Assembly: GCA_035293805.1 (NCBI GenBank) | Contig: DATGMD010000040.1 | Span: forward strand, 186,001 to 250,000 | Direction: 5' to 3' | From: JAJPHF01 sp035293805 | GTDB lineage: Bacteria > Chloroflexota > UBA6077 > JAJPHF01 | DNA length: 64,000 nucleotides | Part shown: positions 16,360 through 25,951 of the stretch, piece by piece | Numbering within the stretch: the stretch's first letter is position 1 | Layout of the letters: each line of letters opens with the position of its first letter | Notes under the pieces: model-generated | Database searches by the model: none | The model's input: only the letters and a program-made list of their open reading frames with translations | Told to the model about the DNA's origin: nothing | Position numbers and translations under genes: made by a program

Positions 16360-17568
16360 ATGGCGACGACCGGGCCCCTGGCGGGCGTGCGCGTGTTCGA
16401 GCTGGGCAGCCTAATCGCCGGTCCCTTCTGCGGCCACCTGCTGGCCGACTATGGCGCGGAGGTCATCAAGGTCGAGCTGCCGGGCGAGGGCGACCTGATG
16501 CGCCAGTGGGGCGGGCGCTACAAGGGGCTCGGCCTGTACTGGCCAATCGTGGCGCGCAACAAGCAGGCGATCACGCTCGACCTGCGCCGGCCGGAGGGCC
16601 AGGCGCTCTTCCGACAGCTTGCCGCGCATGCCGACGTCGTGGTCGAGAACTTTCGGCCGGGTACGCTCGAGCGCTGGGGGCTGGGCTACGACGCGCTGAG
16701 CGCCGCGCACCCGGGGCTCATCCTGGTGCGGGTGACCGGCTACGGCCAGACCGGGCCGTACCGCGACAAGGCGGGCTTCGGGGCCATCGGTGAGGCGATG
16801 GGCGGCCTGCGCTACCTGACCGGCGAGCCGGGGCGGCCGCCGGTGCGCGTGGGCGTCAGCCTGGGCGACGCGCTGGCGGCGACGATGGGCTGCCTCGGCG
16901 CGCTGCTCGCTCTCTACGCCCGCGACGGCCGGCAGGGCAGCGGCCGCGGCCAGGTGGTGGACGTGGCGATCTACGAGGCGGTGTGGGCCTACATGGAGAG
17001 CATCCTGCCCGAGTGGACGAAGCTCGGCACGGTGCGCGAGCCGACCGGCAGCGTCCTGCCGGGCGTCGCCCCGTCGAACGTCTACCCCTCGCGCGAGGGC
17101 GAGTGGGTGCTGGTGGCGGCGAACGCCGACGCGGTGTTCCGGCGGCTGGCGGAGGCCGTCGGCCACCCGGAGTGGGCCGCCGACCCGCGCTTCGCCACGC
17201 ACCAGGCGCGCGGCGCGCACCAGACGCTGCTCGACGACCTGATCGCGCAGTGGACGAGCGAGCGCGCGGCCGCCGAGATCCTGGCGGTCATGGACCAGGC
17301 GGGCGTGCCAGCCGGCCGCATCTACACGGCGCGCGACATCGCCCAGGACCCGCACTACGCGGCGCGCGGCATGATCGTCGAGCAGCACCAGCCCGGTCTC
17401 GGCGAGGCCGTGCCGATGCAAGGGATCGTGCCGAAGCTGAGCGCCACGCCCGGCGGCATCCACACGCCCGCGCCGGGCCTCGGCGAGCACAACGCGGCGG
17501 TGTACGGCGGCCTGCTCGGGCTGAGTCCGGCCGAGATCGCCAGCCTGGCGGCAGCGGGCGTCATCTAA
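16360..17568 (+). CDS. Family III CoA-transferase (CaiB/BaiF)
   Basis: A 402-aa class III CoA-transferase that moves CoA between carboxylic acids by an aspartyl-CoA intermediate. The catalytic Asp is Asp170 in VGVSLGDALAA. The N-terminal Rossmann-like part reads GPLAGVRVFELGSLIAGPFC and ADYGAEVIKVELPGEGD, followed by LDLRRPEGQALFRQLAAHAD and VVENFRPGTLERWGLGY. It ends with an intact AGVPAGRIYTARDIAQDPHY region, so it is full length. A GGAG site precedes ATG 16360 and a weak TAGAAT lies at 16312-16317. It probably activates an acid arising from the surrounding catabolic genes; the substrate is unknown. Confidence 0.92.
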   Translation: MATTGPLAGVRVFELGSLIAGPFCGHLLADYGAEVIKVELPGEGDLMRQWGGRYKGLGLYWPIVARNKQAITLDLRRPEGQALFRQLAAHADVVVENFRPGTLERWGLGYDALSAAHPGLILVRVTGYGQTGPYRDKAGFGAIGEAMGGLRYLTGEPGRPPVRVGVSLGDALAATMGCLGALLALYARDGRQGSGRGQVVDVAIYEAVWAYMESILPEWTKLGTVREPTGSVLPGVAPSNVYPSREGEWVLVAANADAVFRRLAEAVGHPEWAADPRFATHQARGAHQTLLDDLIAQWTSERAAAEILAVMDQAGVPAGRIYTARDIAQDPHYAARGMIVEQHQPGLGEAVPMQGIVPKLSATPGGIHTPAPGLGEHNAAVYGGLLGLSPAEIASLAAAGVI

Positions 17569-17689
17569 GCTGGCAAGCCGGCTAGGGAGCAGGGTTGACT
17601 ACGTCGAACCTCTTCCCCCCAGAGGCTTACGGCAGTTTGCAGCCAGGCCGAGCGTCGGCCGGCGCCGGGGCTGCGGCCTCAACGGCCGC

Positions 17690-17710
17690 GGGCGGGCGTG
17701 AAACCCGCCC
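17690..17710. repeat. Palindromic hairpin between convergent genes
   Basis: GGGCGGG (17690-17696), loop CGTGAAA, CCCGCCC (17704-17710), followed by CTAC. From memory this G/C hairpin with a TGAAA-type loop is common between genes in many GC-rich bacteria. Here it probably works as a bidirectional terminator. Confidence 0.6.
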
Positions 17711-17755
17711 CTACCACTACCACCCGCCGGCGCCTGACTTTGGGTGGAAGCTGCT

Positions 17756-18901
17756 CTAGCGGCAGACCACGAACTTCATCGGGTAGTCGTGCAGGCGCTC
17801 GGTGCCGGTCTTCGTGACGAGCAGCGTCTCGCCCACTTGCAGGCCCATGCGCGCGTCGTCGGTCACGACGTTGGGCTGGATCACCACGACCATGTTCTCG
17901 CGGAACGTGAACGGCGGCACCGGCCCGCGCGAGGTGGGCCGCGTCCGCAGGATCGGCGGGAACTGGTTCGCGCCGTGCAGCAGATCGTCATAGATCGTGA
18001 AGCCACGATCGTGGATCACCTGGGCGGCGTTCAGCACGTCCTCGGCGGTCGCGCCGTCGCGGATGACGTCCCGCACCCGCTCGTAGCCCTCGACCGCCAC
18101 GTCGTGAATGCGTTGGTACTCCGGCGTCGGCTCGGCGCCGATCGCGTAGGCGCGGTGGATCTGGCCCGTGTAGCCCCAGTAGCCGCCGCTGATCTCGGTG
18201 ATCAGCACGTCGCCGGGCTCGATCACGCGCCGTGCCTGCACCTGCGACGGCACGCCGATCGCGGGATTCCGCATCGGCGTGGTCGCCATGAAGTGGATGC
18301 CGTGCGTGCCGCCCTCGGGACTGTAGGCCGACTCCACGATGTGCGCCAGCTGCTCCTCGCGCAGCCCCGGCCGCACCTGCTCCTCTAGCGCCCACATCGC
18401 CTGGTCGCTGTAGCGCGCGGCGATGCGGATGCGCTCGATCTCCTCGTCGCTCTTCACCGTCTCCAGCCGCCGCAAGGGCGTCGTTAGGTCCACGAACTCG
18501 ACGCCTGGCAAGCCCTCGCGCAGCTTGTTGTAGTGCTGCCAGGGCACGGGGCCGACCAGCCCCACGCGCCCGCGCTCGATGCCGCGCTCCTTCAGGTTCG
18601 CGATCACGCTGTCCGGCGAGCTGGTGCCGCCCCAGCGCACGTCGTCGATCACCGCCATGCGCTGCGCGTTCGGCAGGTGGTTGAAGAGCTGCACGAACAG
18701 CGTCGGCGGCCCCTCCCGCGGGAAGATCAGGTACACCTCGCGCGTGCCGGGCCAGCCGGTCAGGTACTGCACCTCCAGGCTGCGGCCGCCGTAGACGACT
18801 AGCGCCGCGGCGTCTGCGTCGCCCAGGATCGCCCGCACCGCGGCGTGCCGGCGCGCAAACTCGGCCTCCGAGAACGTGGGATACAGCGAACGATCGGCCA
18901 T
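17756..18901 (-). CDS. M24-fold (creatinase/Xaa-Pro aminopeptidase-like) protein with altered metal site
   Basis: A 381-aa pita-bread-fold protein with an N-terminal creatinase-type domain (residues 1-150) and a C-terminal M24 domain. ATG 18901 is chosen because the frame further upstream lies inside the binding-protein gene. Of the five metal ligands of aminopeptidase P, only two line up: His309 (LLHGANQ) and Glu358 (VGETLLVTKTG). The two Asp positions read Glu236 and Gln247 (ITEISGGYWGYTGQIHR) and the central Glu reads Gln342 (VIQPNVV). It is thus unlikely to be a normal two-metal peptidase. A metal-free creatinase-like hydrolase is the better guess. It lies eight bases after a binding lipoprotein gene. 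Confidence 0.8.
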   Translation of the reverse strand: MADRSLYPTFSEAEFARRHAAVRAILGDADAAALVVYGGRSLEVQYLTGWPGTREVYLIFPREGPPTLFVQLFNHLPNAQRMAVIDDVRWGGTSSPDSVIANLKERGIERGRVGLVGPVPWQHYNKLREGLPGVEFVDLTTPLRRLETVKSDEEIERIRIAARYSDQAMWALEEQVRPGLREEQLAHIVESAYSPEGGTHGIHFMATTPMRNPAIGVPSQVQARRVIEPGDVLITEISGGYWGYTGQIHRAYAIGAEPTPEYQRIHDVAVEGYERVRDVIRDGATAEDVLNAAQVIHDRGFTIYDDLLHGANQFPPILRTRPTSRGPVPPFTFRENMVVVIQPNVVTDDARMGLQVGETLLVTKTGTERLHDYPMKFVVCR

Positions 18902-18909
18902 GCGTACTC

Positions 18910-20031
18910 CTAGCGTTGGCTGGCGCGCTCGAGGTAGGAGAGGTCCACCACGTCGTCTACCGTGAGCGGGCGCTTCAGGATGTCGGCTTCCAGCATGATG
19001 TCGATGACCGCCTTCACGCCGTCGCGGTCCACGCCGGCGTCCGGCGAGATCACCTTGTTCTTCAGCGGGCCGGCGACGTAAGTGTCGTAGGTCTGCCCGC
19101 CCGCTTCCTCGCTGGCGCCGCTCAGCTTCACCCAGTAGTCCACCATCTTGTCGCGGTTGGCCGGGTCCTGCATCCACTCGAGGAACTCCTGGTAGCCGCG
19201 AATGAACCGTACCAGCGCGTCGGCGTTTTGCCGCGCCCAATCGCGCTTGGCGGCGACGGTGGTGAACATGTAGTTGGGCACTGCATCGCTCGTGGTGCCG
19301 AGGTACTTCATGCCGCGCGACTCGGCGTCGAACGTGAGCGGCACCGAGAGCAGCGTCGCGTCCACGGCGCCCTGGATGAGCGCCGTATAGCGGTTGTTCG
19401 TCGCGCCGATGGGCAGCAGGTCGTAGCGATCGGGCGGCAGGCCGTAGTACGAGAGCGTCTTGCGCACGAGCGTGTTCAGCTCGGAGCCGGGGTCGGCCGC
19501 GGCGACGCGCTTGCCGTCAAGCTGCTGGACGGTCGCGATGTCCGAGCGGCCGTAGAGCTGGTAGTCGGGATCGGCCTGCAACCCCATGACGATGGCGATG
19601 TCGGCGCCGTTGCCAATGGCGTTGATCGTGGTGCCGGTGATCTGCGAAGTGAGGTCGGCCGCCCCGGCCATCATCGCCTGCAGGGCGGGCGGCCCGCCCT
19701 GGAAGAACGTCGACTCCAGCTGGACGCCCTGCCGGGGCAGGAAGCCCTCCTCCTGGGCGATGATCGGCAGCACCTGCGGCGCGCTGCGCGAGGGGAAGGA
19801 GAGCGTGATGGTGGCCGGCGCCGGCGGCTGCGTCGGCTGTGCGGCGGCGGGCTGGCTGCCGCCTGCCGTCGGCTGGGCCGCGGGCGCCGGCGCGGCGGGC
19901 GCCGCCGGGGTCGCGCTCGCGCCGCCGCAGGCGACGAGCAGCGCGGCGGCGAGCGCCGCTAGCGGCAGCCAGCCGCGCCGCCACGCGCGACCGCGGCGCC
20001 GTAACGTTCGCGGACCCGCTAGGAGCGGCAT
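18910..20031 (-). CDS. ABC transporter substrate-binding lipoprotein (NitT/TauT family)
   Basis: A 373-aa binding lipoprotein. ATG 20031 has GAGGAGG eight bases upstream and gives an arginine-rich start, a hydrophobic helix and a lipobox (LLVAC), then an Ala/Pro/Gln linker. The mature domain shows TITLSFPSRSAPQVLPIIAQ, GFLPRQGVQLESTFFQGGPP and LDGKRVAAADPGSELNTLVR. Its stop lies eight bases from the start of the M24-fold gene, so the two are surely co-transcribed. The hydrolase may act on the imported molecule. No permease or ATPase is adjacent. Confidence 0.9.
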   Translation of the reverse strand: MPLLAGPRTLRRRGRAWRRGWLPLAALAAALLVACGGASATPAAPAAPAPAAQPTAGGSQPAAAQPTQPPAPATITLSFPSRSAPQVLPIIAQEEGFLPRQGVQLESTFFQGGPPALQAMMAGAADLTSQITGTTINAIGNGADIAIVMGLQADPDYQLYGRSDIATVQQLDGKRVAAADPGSELNTLVRKTLSYYGLPPDRYDLLPIGATNNRYTALIQGAVDATLLSVPLTFDAESRGMKYLGTTSDAVPNYMFTTVAAKRDWARQNADALVRFIRGYQEFLEWMQDPANRDKMVDYWVKLSGASEEAGGQTYDTYVAGPLKNKVISPDAGVDRDGVKAVIDIMLEADILKRPLTVDDVVDLSYLERASQR

Positions 20032-20064
20032 GTCGGTAGCCTCCTCGGGCGCCTGAAGCATGCC

Positions 20065-20073
20065 ATTCTACCA
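20065..20073 (-). promoter_or_regulatory. Extended -10 promoter of the binding-protein/M24 operon
   Basis: On the minus strand TGGTAGAAT (20073-20065) is an extended -10, 34 bp before ATG 20031. Confidence 0.5.
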
Positions 20074-20233
20074 GCAACGCGCACTGGCCGCGCCCGCGCC
20101 GGCGCGGCCCGCCCCGGGGCGGGCCGCGCCGGTCGCCATCTCACTCTCCCTTGGGCCGGGCAATCGAGGACTGGCTGCTGGCTCGTCGTTCACGGCGGCG
20201 CCGGTCGGTCGCCATTCCAGCCGGGACGGGGCG

Positions 20234-21406
20234 CTACTCCGCCGGCGAGTAGGGGCCGAGGCCGCGCTGCGGGATCAGCACGCGGCGCTGGTAGCCCGGG
20301 CCGAAGCGGCCGTCGAGGGCGTCGCGCACCCAGTCGAGCATGAAGCCGTAGAGGTGCAGGCCGCCAAGCGCCTTCATGTTCGCCAGGCCGTGCGCCTCGT
20401 TCTCGAACACCCACAGCTCCTTCGGCCCGGCGATCTCCGCGAAGAACGCCTCCGTCTCCTCCAGATAGGTGAGCGGGTCGTACTCGCCGGTGACGAGGAG
20501 CGACGGGCAGTGGATACGCGCGCCCCAGCCGTCGAGCGTCATCTGCTCGGCCATCGCGTCGAAGGCCGCCTCGTCGTGGATGCCCGCCATGTACATGAAG
20601 ACCTGCTTGAAGCGCGGCGAGGCCTGGTTGAAGATGTGCGTCTTCGGGCCCCAGCAGGCGCGCGCTGTCGCGCAGGCTTTCACGCGCGAATCGAGCGCGC
20701 AGAGGCGCGCGCCCCAGAAGGTGCCCATGCTCGAGCCGACGACGGCGATCCGGTCGCCCTCCAGCTCGGGCCGTCGGGCGATGTAGTCGATCGCCGCCTG
20801 GCCGGCGCGCTCGTAGTTGTCGGCCGTCACGCGAATCTTGCGCAGGTTGCTGCTGCCCTGGCCCGGGCCGTCGAGCGCCAGCACGTGGAAGCCGCGGTCG
20901 AGGAAGACGTTGTGCAGCGGGTCGAGCGCGTTCTCCTTGGTGCCGTCCATGCCGGGGATGTAGAGCACGAACGGCGCCGGGCGGCGGTCGGGCTGCAAGT
21001 GGACCAGCGCCGCGAGCGAGCGGCCCTCGAAGGGGATCTCGACACGCTCGATCGGGTAGTCGCTATAGGCGATGACCTTGTCGTAGCACGCGTCCACTTT
21101 GTTCCAGTAGTGGATCTTCTGGGCGTTGTCATCCTCGAAGATCGCGTGCTGCGCCTCGCGGTAGGTGTCCGCGGCGGCCCAGTAGGCCTCGCGGGCGGTG
21201 TGCAGGTGGCCGGCAGCCTCGGCGGCGCGGGCGATGGCCTCGCGGTGCGCGGCCTCCTTCCCGAGCGCGCGGGGGATCATGGCGTAGCTCTTCACCTCGG
21301 GCGGCACCGTGCGGCCGTCGTCGAAGAAGTTCTGCGTCCGCCCCGTCACCTTCACGAGATAGTCGAGCAGCCATTGTTGATTGTCGCGCTGCCGTTCGAG
21401 CTGCAT
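20234..21406 (-). CDS. Alpha/beta hydrolase, 2,6-dihydroxypseudooxynicotine-hydrolase/FrsA-like
   Basis: A 390-aa serine hydrolase with a helical N-terminal region (1-120) before the alpha/beta core, the layout of DHPON hydrolase and related C-C-bond hydrolases. The oxyanion region FVLYIPGMDGTKEN and ALDGPGQGSS precede the nucleophile elbow VVGSSMGTF (Ser226). The acid is probably the Asp in VTGEYDPLTYLEE and the base the His in NEAHGLANM. The start has an AAGGAGAG-type site. It probably cleaves a beta-diketone or ester in the cytoplasm. It is separated from the next minus-strand gene by about 70 bp. The substrate is unknown. Confidence 0.82.
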   Translation of the reverse strand: MQLERQRDNQQWLLDYLVKVTGRTQNFFDDGRTVPPEVKSYAMIPRALGKEAAHREAIARAAEAAGHLHTAREAYWAAADTYREAQHAIFEDDNAQKIHYWNKVDACYDKVIAYSDYPIERVEIPFEGRSLAALVHLQPDRRPAPFVLYIPGMDGTKENALDPLHNVFLDRGFHVLALDGPGQGSSNLRKIRVTADNYERAGQAAIDYIARRPELEGDRIAVVGSSMGTFWGARLCALDSRVKACATARACWGPKTHIFNQASPRFKQVFMYMAGIHDEAAFDAMAEQMTLDGWGARIHCPSLLVTGEYDPLTYLEETEAFFAEIAGPKELWVFENEAHGLANMKALGGLHLYGFMLDWVRDALDGRFGPGYQRRVLIPQRGLGPYSPAE

Positions 21407-21479
21407 CCTTGGCTCTCCTTCCCCATGGGTTGGGAGAGACTATCCGCCTTGATGCGGTGCGCGAGCAAGCGCGGGCGGC

Positions 21480-24128
21480 TCAGCCCCCGAACAGGCGCAG
21501 GCGGCGGGCGGCGACGTCGAGGGGGAAGAGGAGCAGCGCGAGGGCGGCCAGCAGCGGCGTGAGGGAGTCCCAGCGCTCGCCCTGCGGGGCGGCGCGCAGG
21601 CTGGCGTCGCGGGCGAAGACTTGTTTCGCGTCCTGGAGCAGCCGTCCGCCCGTCTCGTGGGTCAGACGACCGAGCAGCGCGCGGTTCGAGCCGGCGTGCG
21701 CGTGCTCCGGGTCGGCCGGCACGGTGACGCCCGCTAGCTCGTGCCGCTCGGCCCCGCCGGGCAGCTGCTGCACCACGTCCACACCGTACACGCCCGGCTC
21801 GCGTGCCAGGAAGCTATTCTCGTAGCGGCCGGGCGCCACCTGCTGCAGCGGCAGCCGTGCCACCGTGCTGCCCCGCGCCTGGCTCGGCGGCCGGATGCGC
21901 GCCTCCGTGGGCGCGCGATCGAGGAACGAGCCGTCCTCGCGCAGCGCCTCCACCGTCACTTGCACCTGCGTGGAGCGCCCGTCGCCGCTGTGGCCCTGCT
22001 GCTGCGCCAGCACGCGCAGGTCGCCCTGCTCGGGCGGCGCGAGGGTCCAGCGCACGATCTGGCTCCAGAACTGCCCGAAGCGCGGCCAGGTCAGCCACTC
22101 GCTGCTCCAGGCGGGCCCGGCGTCGGCGCTCCAGGCCGCCACGCGCCCCAGCCCGTACTGCCAGCTGGCGAGCAGCGGGTCGCCGCGCTCGGACCATAGC
22201 GCCACCTCGGCGGTCGGCTTCGGCGTCGTCACCACGTAGCCGTTCAGCGCCGGCAGCTCACTGGGCGAGAGCGAGCGCAACAGCGGGCTGTCGGCGCCCA
22301 GGCGCGGCTGCACACGGCCCTCCATCGCCACCGGGCGTGTCACCACGTTCGTCTCGCGCATCATGATGCGCGGGATCTCGCGCACTCGGTCGGTGAAGTA
22401 GTAGCGGCCCAGCCCGCCGCGCGCGAGCAGCGACATCAGGTTCGCGTCGATGTCCTGGCCGATGCCGATGGTGCTCAGCGTGACGCCGCTGGCGCGGTAC
22501 TGCGCGAGCAGGCTGTCCCAGTTGCTGCCCCAGGACTGGCCGTCGCTAAGCAGGATGACGTGCTTGAACTGCGCGTCGGTCGCCGCGATGGCGTCGTAGG
22601 CGCGCTGGAGCGCCGGGTAGATGTCGGTGCCGCCGTCGGCCTCGATCGTGCCGATAGCTTGCTGCACGGCCGCCAGCCCGCCATTGGCCGTTATCGAATT
22701 CAGGGGCACGATCCAGTCGTTGCGCACGTCGAAGGCGATCACGCCGAGCTGGTCGTCCGGCCGCAGCGTCTCGGTCGCCAGCACGGCCGCCTCGCGCGCC
22801 ATCGCCATCTTCGTCACGTCGTCGCTGCGGAGGCTCATGCTGCCCGAGCGGTCGATCACCAGCACCATCGCCAGCGTCCCGCGCTCCTGCTGGAACGGCG
22901 CGTCCGCCGAGAGCGGCAGGGCCTGCTCCAGCAGCGAGCCGGTGTAGCCGCCGAGCGCGTAGCTGGTGTTGCCGCCGACGACGGTCAGCCCACGGCCCAG
23001 GTTTTGCACGTAGGTGTCGAGCGCCTGGAGCTGGTCGAGGGTCAGCGTGCTGGCCGCGACGTTGTCGAGCACCACGCCGTCGTAGGGCAGGAGCTGCCCC
23101 AGGTCCAGCGGCCGGGCGTTGTTCGTGGGGTGCCGCACGTCGACTTTCAGGCCGGCCGCCTGCAGGGCGCTGGCCAGCGGCTGGGCCTCGTCCGTGCGGT
23201 CTTCCAGCACCAGCACGCGGGCGGGGTCCTTCACCACGATGGCCTGCGCCAGCTCGGCACTGCCCCCGTCCGTCACGACCTCGGCGCTGAGCCGGTGCAG
23301 CCCGGCGCCGCGCAGGGCCGTGTCCAGCGACACGCGGTTCAGGCCGGGCTGTAGGGCGATCGGCTGCTGGCCGGCCGCGGTCGTGTCCACCCACAGGCGC
23401 ACCGTGGCATCGGTGGCCGTCGCGCTGTACACGGCGACCGACGCCTCGACCGGCTCCGCCTCGCGCACCACCGGTGGGGCGTCCACGCTCTGGACGGCGA
23501 GGTCGCGCGGCGGCGTCGCGGCGAGCGGCACCGCGTCCACGTGGATGCCGGCCGCCGCCAGCGGCAGGATCTCCGCGTCCGCGCGCGCCATCGTCTCCCA
23601 GCCGTCGGACAGCAGCACGATGCGCCTGGGGCCGCTAGGCGGCAGCAGCGCCCGTGCCAGCCGCAAGCCCGCCTGCAGATTGGTGTCCTGGGAGTCACCA
23701 CTCAGATTGCCGCTGTCCTGGTTCGAGGCGTCTGTCAGCGCGGCTAGCTCCTGCTTGCCGAGCGATGCCTCGGCGAGCGGGCGCAAAGCGGCGGCCTGGG
23801 CGCCGACGCGCACGAGGGCGCTGCGGTCGTGGGGCTGGCGCGCGGCCTCGGCCCGGCGCAGCCAGTCCACGGCCTGCGCCTGGGTGTCGGGCGCCAGGCT
23901 GTCGGAGGTGTCGACGACGTAGACCACGCTCAGCCCGTCGTCGGGTTGCCGGATGCTGGGGCCGGCCAGCGCCACCGCCAGCAGCGCCATGCCGGCCAGG
24001 CGCAAGCCGAGCGCCGTCCAGCGGCGCGCCGGCGGCAAGTAGCGCAGGCGCGGCCGGCCGAGCCGCACGAGCAAGGGCAGCAGCAGCAAGAGCAGCAGGG
24101 CGGGGGCGAAGTCCAGGCGGAACGGCAT
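21480..24128 (-). CDS. Large membrane VWA-domain protein (BatB/glutamine-amidotransferase-like)
   Basis: An 882-aa membrane protein. It begins with two hydrophobic helices (ALLLLLLLPLLV and LRLAGMALLAVALAGPSI), then a VWA-like domain starting VVYVVDTSDSLAPD (about residue 68), a class-I amidotransferase-like middle section (LLPYDGVVLDNVAAS), and a second VWA domain with a complete MIDAS start VLVIDRSGSMS (about residue 426) and VILLSDGQSW. The C-terminus has another hydrophobic helix near 860. VWA domains bind metal and partner proteins at the cell surface. The start codon overlaps the stop of the next gene upstream (TGATG at 24130-24126). It is the last gene of the MoxR/DUF58 operon. Confidence 0.86.
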   Translation of the reverse strand: MPFRLDFAPALLLLLLLPLLVRLGRPRLRYLPPARRWTALGLRLAGMALLAVALAGPSIRQPDDGLSVVYVVDTSDSLAPDTQAQAVDWLRRAEAARQPHDRSALVRVGAQAAALRPLAEASLGKQELAALTDASNQDSGNLSGDSQDTNLQAGLRLARALLPPSGPRRIVLLSDGWETMARADAEILPLAAAGIHVDAVPLAATPPRDLAVQSVDAPPVVREAEPVEASVAVYSATATDATVRLWVDTTAAGQQPIALQPGLNRVSLDTALRGAGLHRLSAEVVTDGGSAELAQAIVVKDPARVLVLEDRTDEAQPLASALQAAGLKVDVRHPTNNARPLDLGQLLPYDGVVLDNVAASTLTLDQLQALDTYVQNLGRGLTVVGGNTSYALGGYTGSLLEQALPLSADAPFQQERGTLAMVLVIDRSGSMSLRSDDVTKMAMAREAAVLATETLRPDDQLGVIAFDVRNDWIVPLNSITANGGLAAVQQAIGTIEADGGTDIYPALQRAYDAIAATDAQFKHVILLSDGQSWGSNWDSLLAQYRASGVTLSTIGIGQDIDANLMSLLARGGLGRYYFTDRVREIPRIMMRETNVVTRPVAMEGRVQPRLGADSPLLRSLSPSELPALNGYVVTTPKPTAEVALWSERGDPLLASWQYGLGRVAAWSADAGPAWSSEWLTWPRFGQFWSQIVRWTLAPPEQGDLRVLAQQQGHSGDGRSTQVQVTVEALREDGSFLDRAPTEARIRPPSQARGSTVARLPLQQVAPGRYENSFLAREPGVYGVDVVQQLPGGAERHELAGVTVPADPEHAHAGSNRALLGRLTHETGGRLLQDAKQVFARDASLRAAPQGERWDSLTPLLAALALLLFPLDVAARRLRLFGG

Positions 24129-25951
24129 CAGTTACCCTTTCCCCACCACCACCACTCGGCCGTGGAGAGCGCGACGGCGCCCAGCAGGAGGAGGCCCGCG
24201 AGCGCCAGCGCCGGGGCCGGCCGCGGGTCCGGGGACCCGGTCGGCGCCGGCATGGTCTGCGCCCGCGGCCGGATGTCTGACTTGGCCGGCGCCAGCAGGC
24301 TCACGCGGAACTCGGCCAGTGGCGCCGCGTCGGGCGACGCGGCGCCGGTCTTGGGGTCTCCGCTCGCGACGGTGTAGCGGCCGACCCGCTCGGTGTCCGC
24401 GTAGGCGTCCACGCCGGCCGGCACGCGCTCGGCGCCCGCGGGGCCATTGACCACCTGGCCGCTGGCGTTCGGCGGCAGGCGCACCGCCTGGCCGGCCTGC
24501 ACCGTCCCCTCGCGGTCGCCCCAGCCGAGCCGGTCGAGCGCGTTGGCCAGCAGCAGCGGGAAGGCGCGCAGCCGCGGCAGGTTCGAGGCGCGCGGGTCGA
24601 AGGCGAGTACGACCACGCGCCGACCGTCTACCGCGCCCTCCAGCACGGCTGGCCCGTCGTCCGTCCAGACGACCGGCACGGCCCAGTCGGGCGGTTGAAG
24701 CGTTACCTGCCGGCCGAGCTGGAACGCCGCCGGGTCGATGGCCGTCAAGAGGGGATTCGTCGGGTCGTAGTCCACCCCTGCCGGGTTCTCGGTCGTGCCG
24801 CGCACGTCCAGCGCGCCGCCGGCGGGCGGGTTCACGACGATCGCGTCGGCCGCGGGCAGCGCGCGGGGCAGGAAGCCGTCGAATACCACCAGCGGCGCCA
24901 GGGTCGCGCCCGCGTAATCGTCGGGCGCCACGGTCGTCACGCGCACGCCCGGCAGCGCGCGCAGCGCCCGCGCCAGCACGTCGGGCTGCGCGGAGACGAG
25001 CGTCACGGGGCGGTCGCCGGCCCCGGGCGCGCGGGCCTCGGCGCGGTCGTCCGTGGCGAGCAGGTCGTGCGTCTCGAGCTGCAGCGCGACGGTGCGCGTG
25101 CCGGGCGGCAGGGTGAAGGTCAGCTCCTCGCTGGCGCCCGCCCCCAGCTCCAGGTTGCGCGTCTCGACCGGCAGGCCGTCTGCCGTCAAGCGCGCCGGCA
25201 CGGTGGCGGACGCGCGGCCAAAGTTGGTCACCCGCGCGTAGCCGACCGTCGGGCCGCCGTTGGGCGGGCGGCGCAGCGCCAGGGCGGCCACCGCCACGTT
25301 CTGGTCGCCGCGGCCGATGGGCACGAACTCAACCGGCGCCCCGAGCGCGCTCGGGAACGCGGGCGGGGGGAAGGCGCCATCGGAGAGCACGACGATCTCG
25401 CCGCGGCCCGCGGGCTCCTCGGTCGCCGCCGCCGCCAGCGCCAGCGCGCTGTCGAGCGCGCCGGGCGCATCGCCCGGCGCCGCCCCGTCGATCGCCGCGC
25501 GACCCGCCTCCGCCGATGCGGCCCAGGCCAGGGAGCGGGGCTCCGCGCCGGCGCGGATGACGGTCACGCGGTCGGCCGGCGTCAGCGCGGCCACGCGCTC
25601 GGCCGCCAGCCGCTGCGCCTCGCCAAACCGGCTCGGCGCCACGTCGGTCGCGCCCATGCTGGCCGAGGCGTCGAGCACGACGACCAGGTGCCGCCCGCCG
25701 GGCGGCCGCAGCAGCACCGGGCCCGCCAGCGCGAGCGCGACCACGCCGACGAATGCGAGCTGGAGCGCCAGCAGCCACGTCCAGCGCGGCGGTCGCCAGT
25801 TGCGGCGGGCCTCCAGCTCCTCGCTCAGGCCCCGCCAGAGCCGCACGCTCGCGACCGGCACGCGCCGCCGCTGCGTGCGCAGGATGTACAGCAGCAGGAT
25901 CACGAGCGCGAGCAGCAGCCACCACAGCGCGCCCGGATGCTCCAGTGTCAC
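24128..25951 (-). CDS. BatA-like VWA-domain membrane protein
   Basis: A 607-aa protein starting at GTG 25951, which overlaps the stop of the DUF58 gene in a GTGA tetrad. The N-terminus TLEHPGALWWLLLALVILLL is the BatA-type membrane start, with a second helix (LLALQLAFVGVVALALAGPV) and a conserved RRRVPVASVRLWRG loop between. A VWA domain follows, with MIDAS start VVVLDASASMGATD and IVVLSDGAFPPPAF. The rest is beta-rich, with a closing helix (ALALAGLLLLGAVAL). It probably works with the neighbouring MoxR ATPase in assembling or controlling an envelope complex. An ATG farther upstream lies inside the DUF58 gene and is not needed. Confidence 0.86.
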   Translation of the reverse strand: MTLEHPGALWWLLLALVILLLYILRTQRRRVPVASVRLWRGLSEELEARRNWRPPRWTWLLALQLAFVGVVALALAGPVLLRPPGGRHLVVVLDASASMGATDVAPSRFGEAQRLAAERVAALTPADRVTVIRAGAEPRSLAWAASAEAGRAAIDGAAPGDAPGALDSALALAAAATEEPAGRGEIVVLSDGAFPPPAFPSALGAPVEFVPIGRGDQNVAVAALALRRPPNGGPTVGYARVTNFGRASATVPARLTADGLPVETRNLELGAGASEELTFTLPPGTRTVALQLETHDLLATDDRAEARAPGAGDRPVTLVSAQPDVLARALRALPGVRVTTVAPDDYAGATLAPLVVFDGFLPRALPAADAIVVNPPAGGALDVRGTTENPAGVDYDPTNPLLTAIDPAAFQLGRQVTLQPPDWAVPVVWTDDGPAVLEGAVDGRRVVVLAFDPRASNLPRLRAFPLLLANALDRLGWGDREGTVQAGQAVRLPPNASGQVVNGPAGAERVPAGVDAYADTERVGRYTVASGDPKTGAASPDAAPLAEFRVSLLAPAKSDIRPRAQTMPAPTGSPDPRPAPALALAGLLLLGAVALSTAEWWWWGKGN

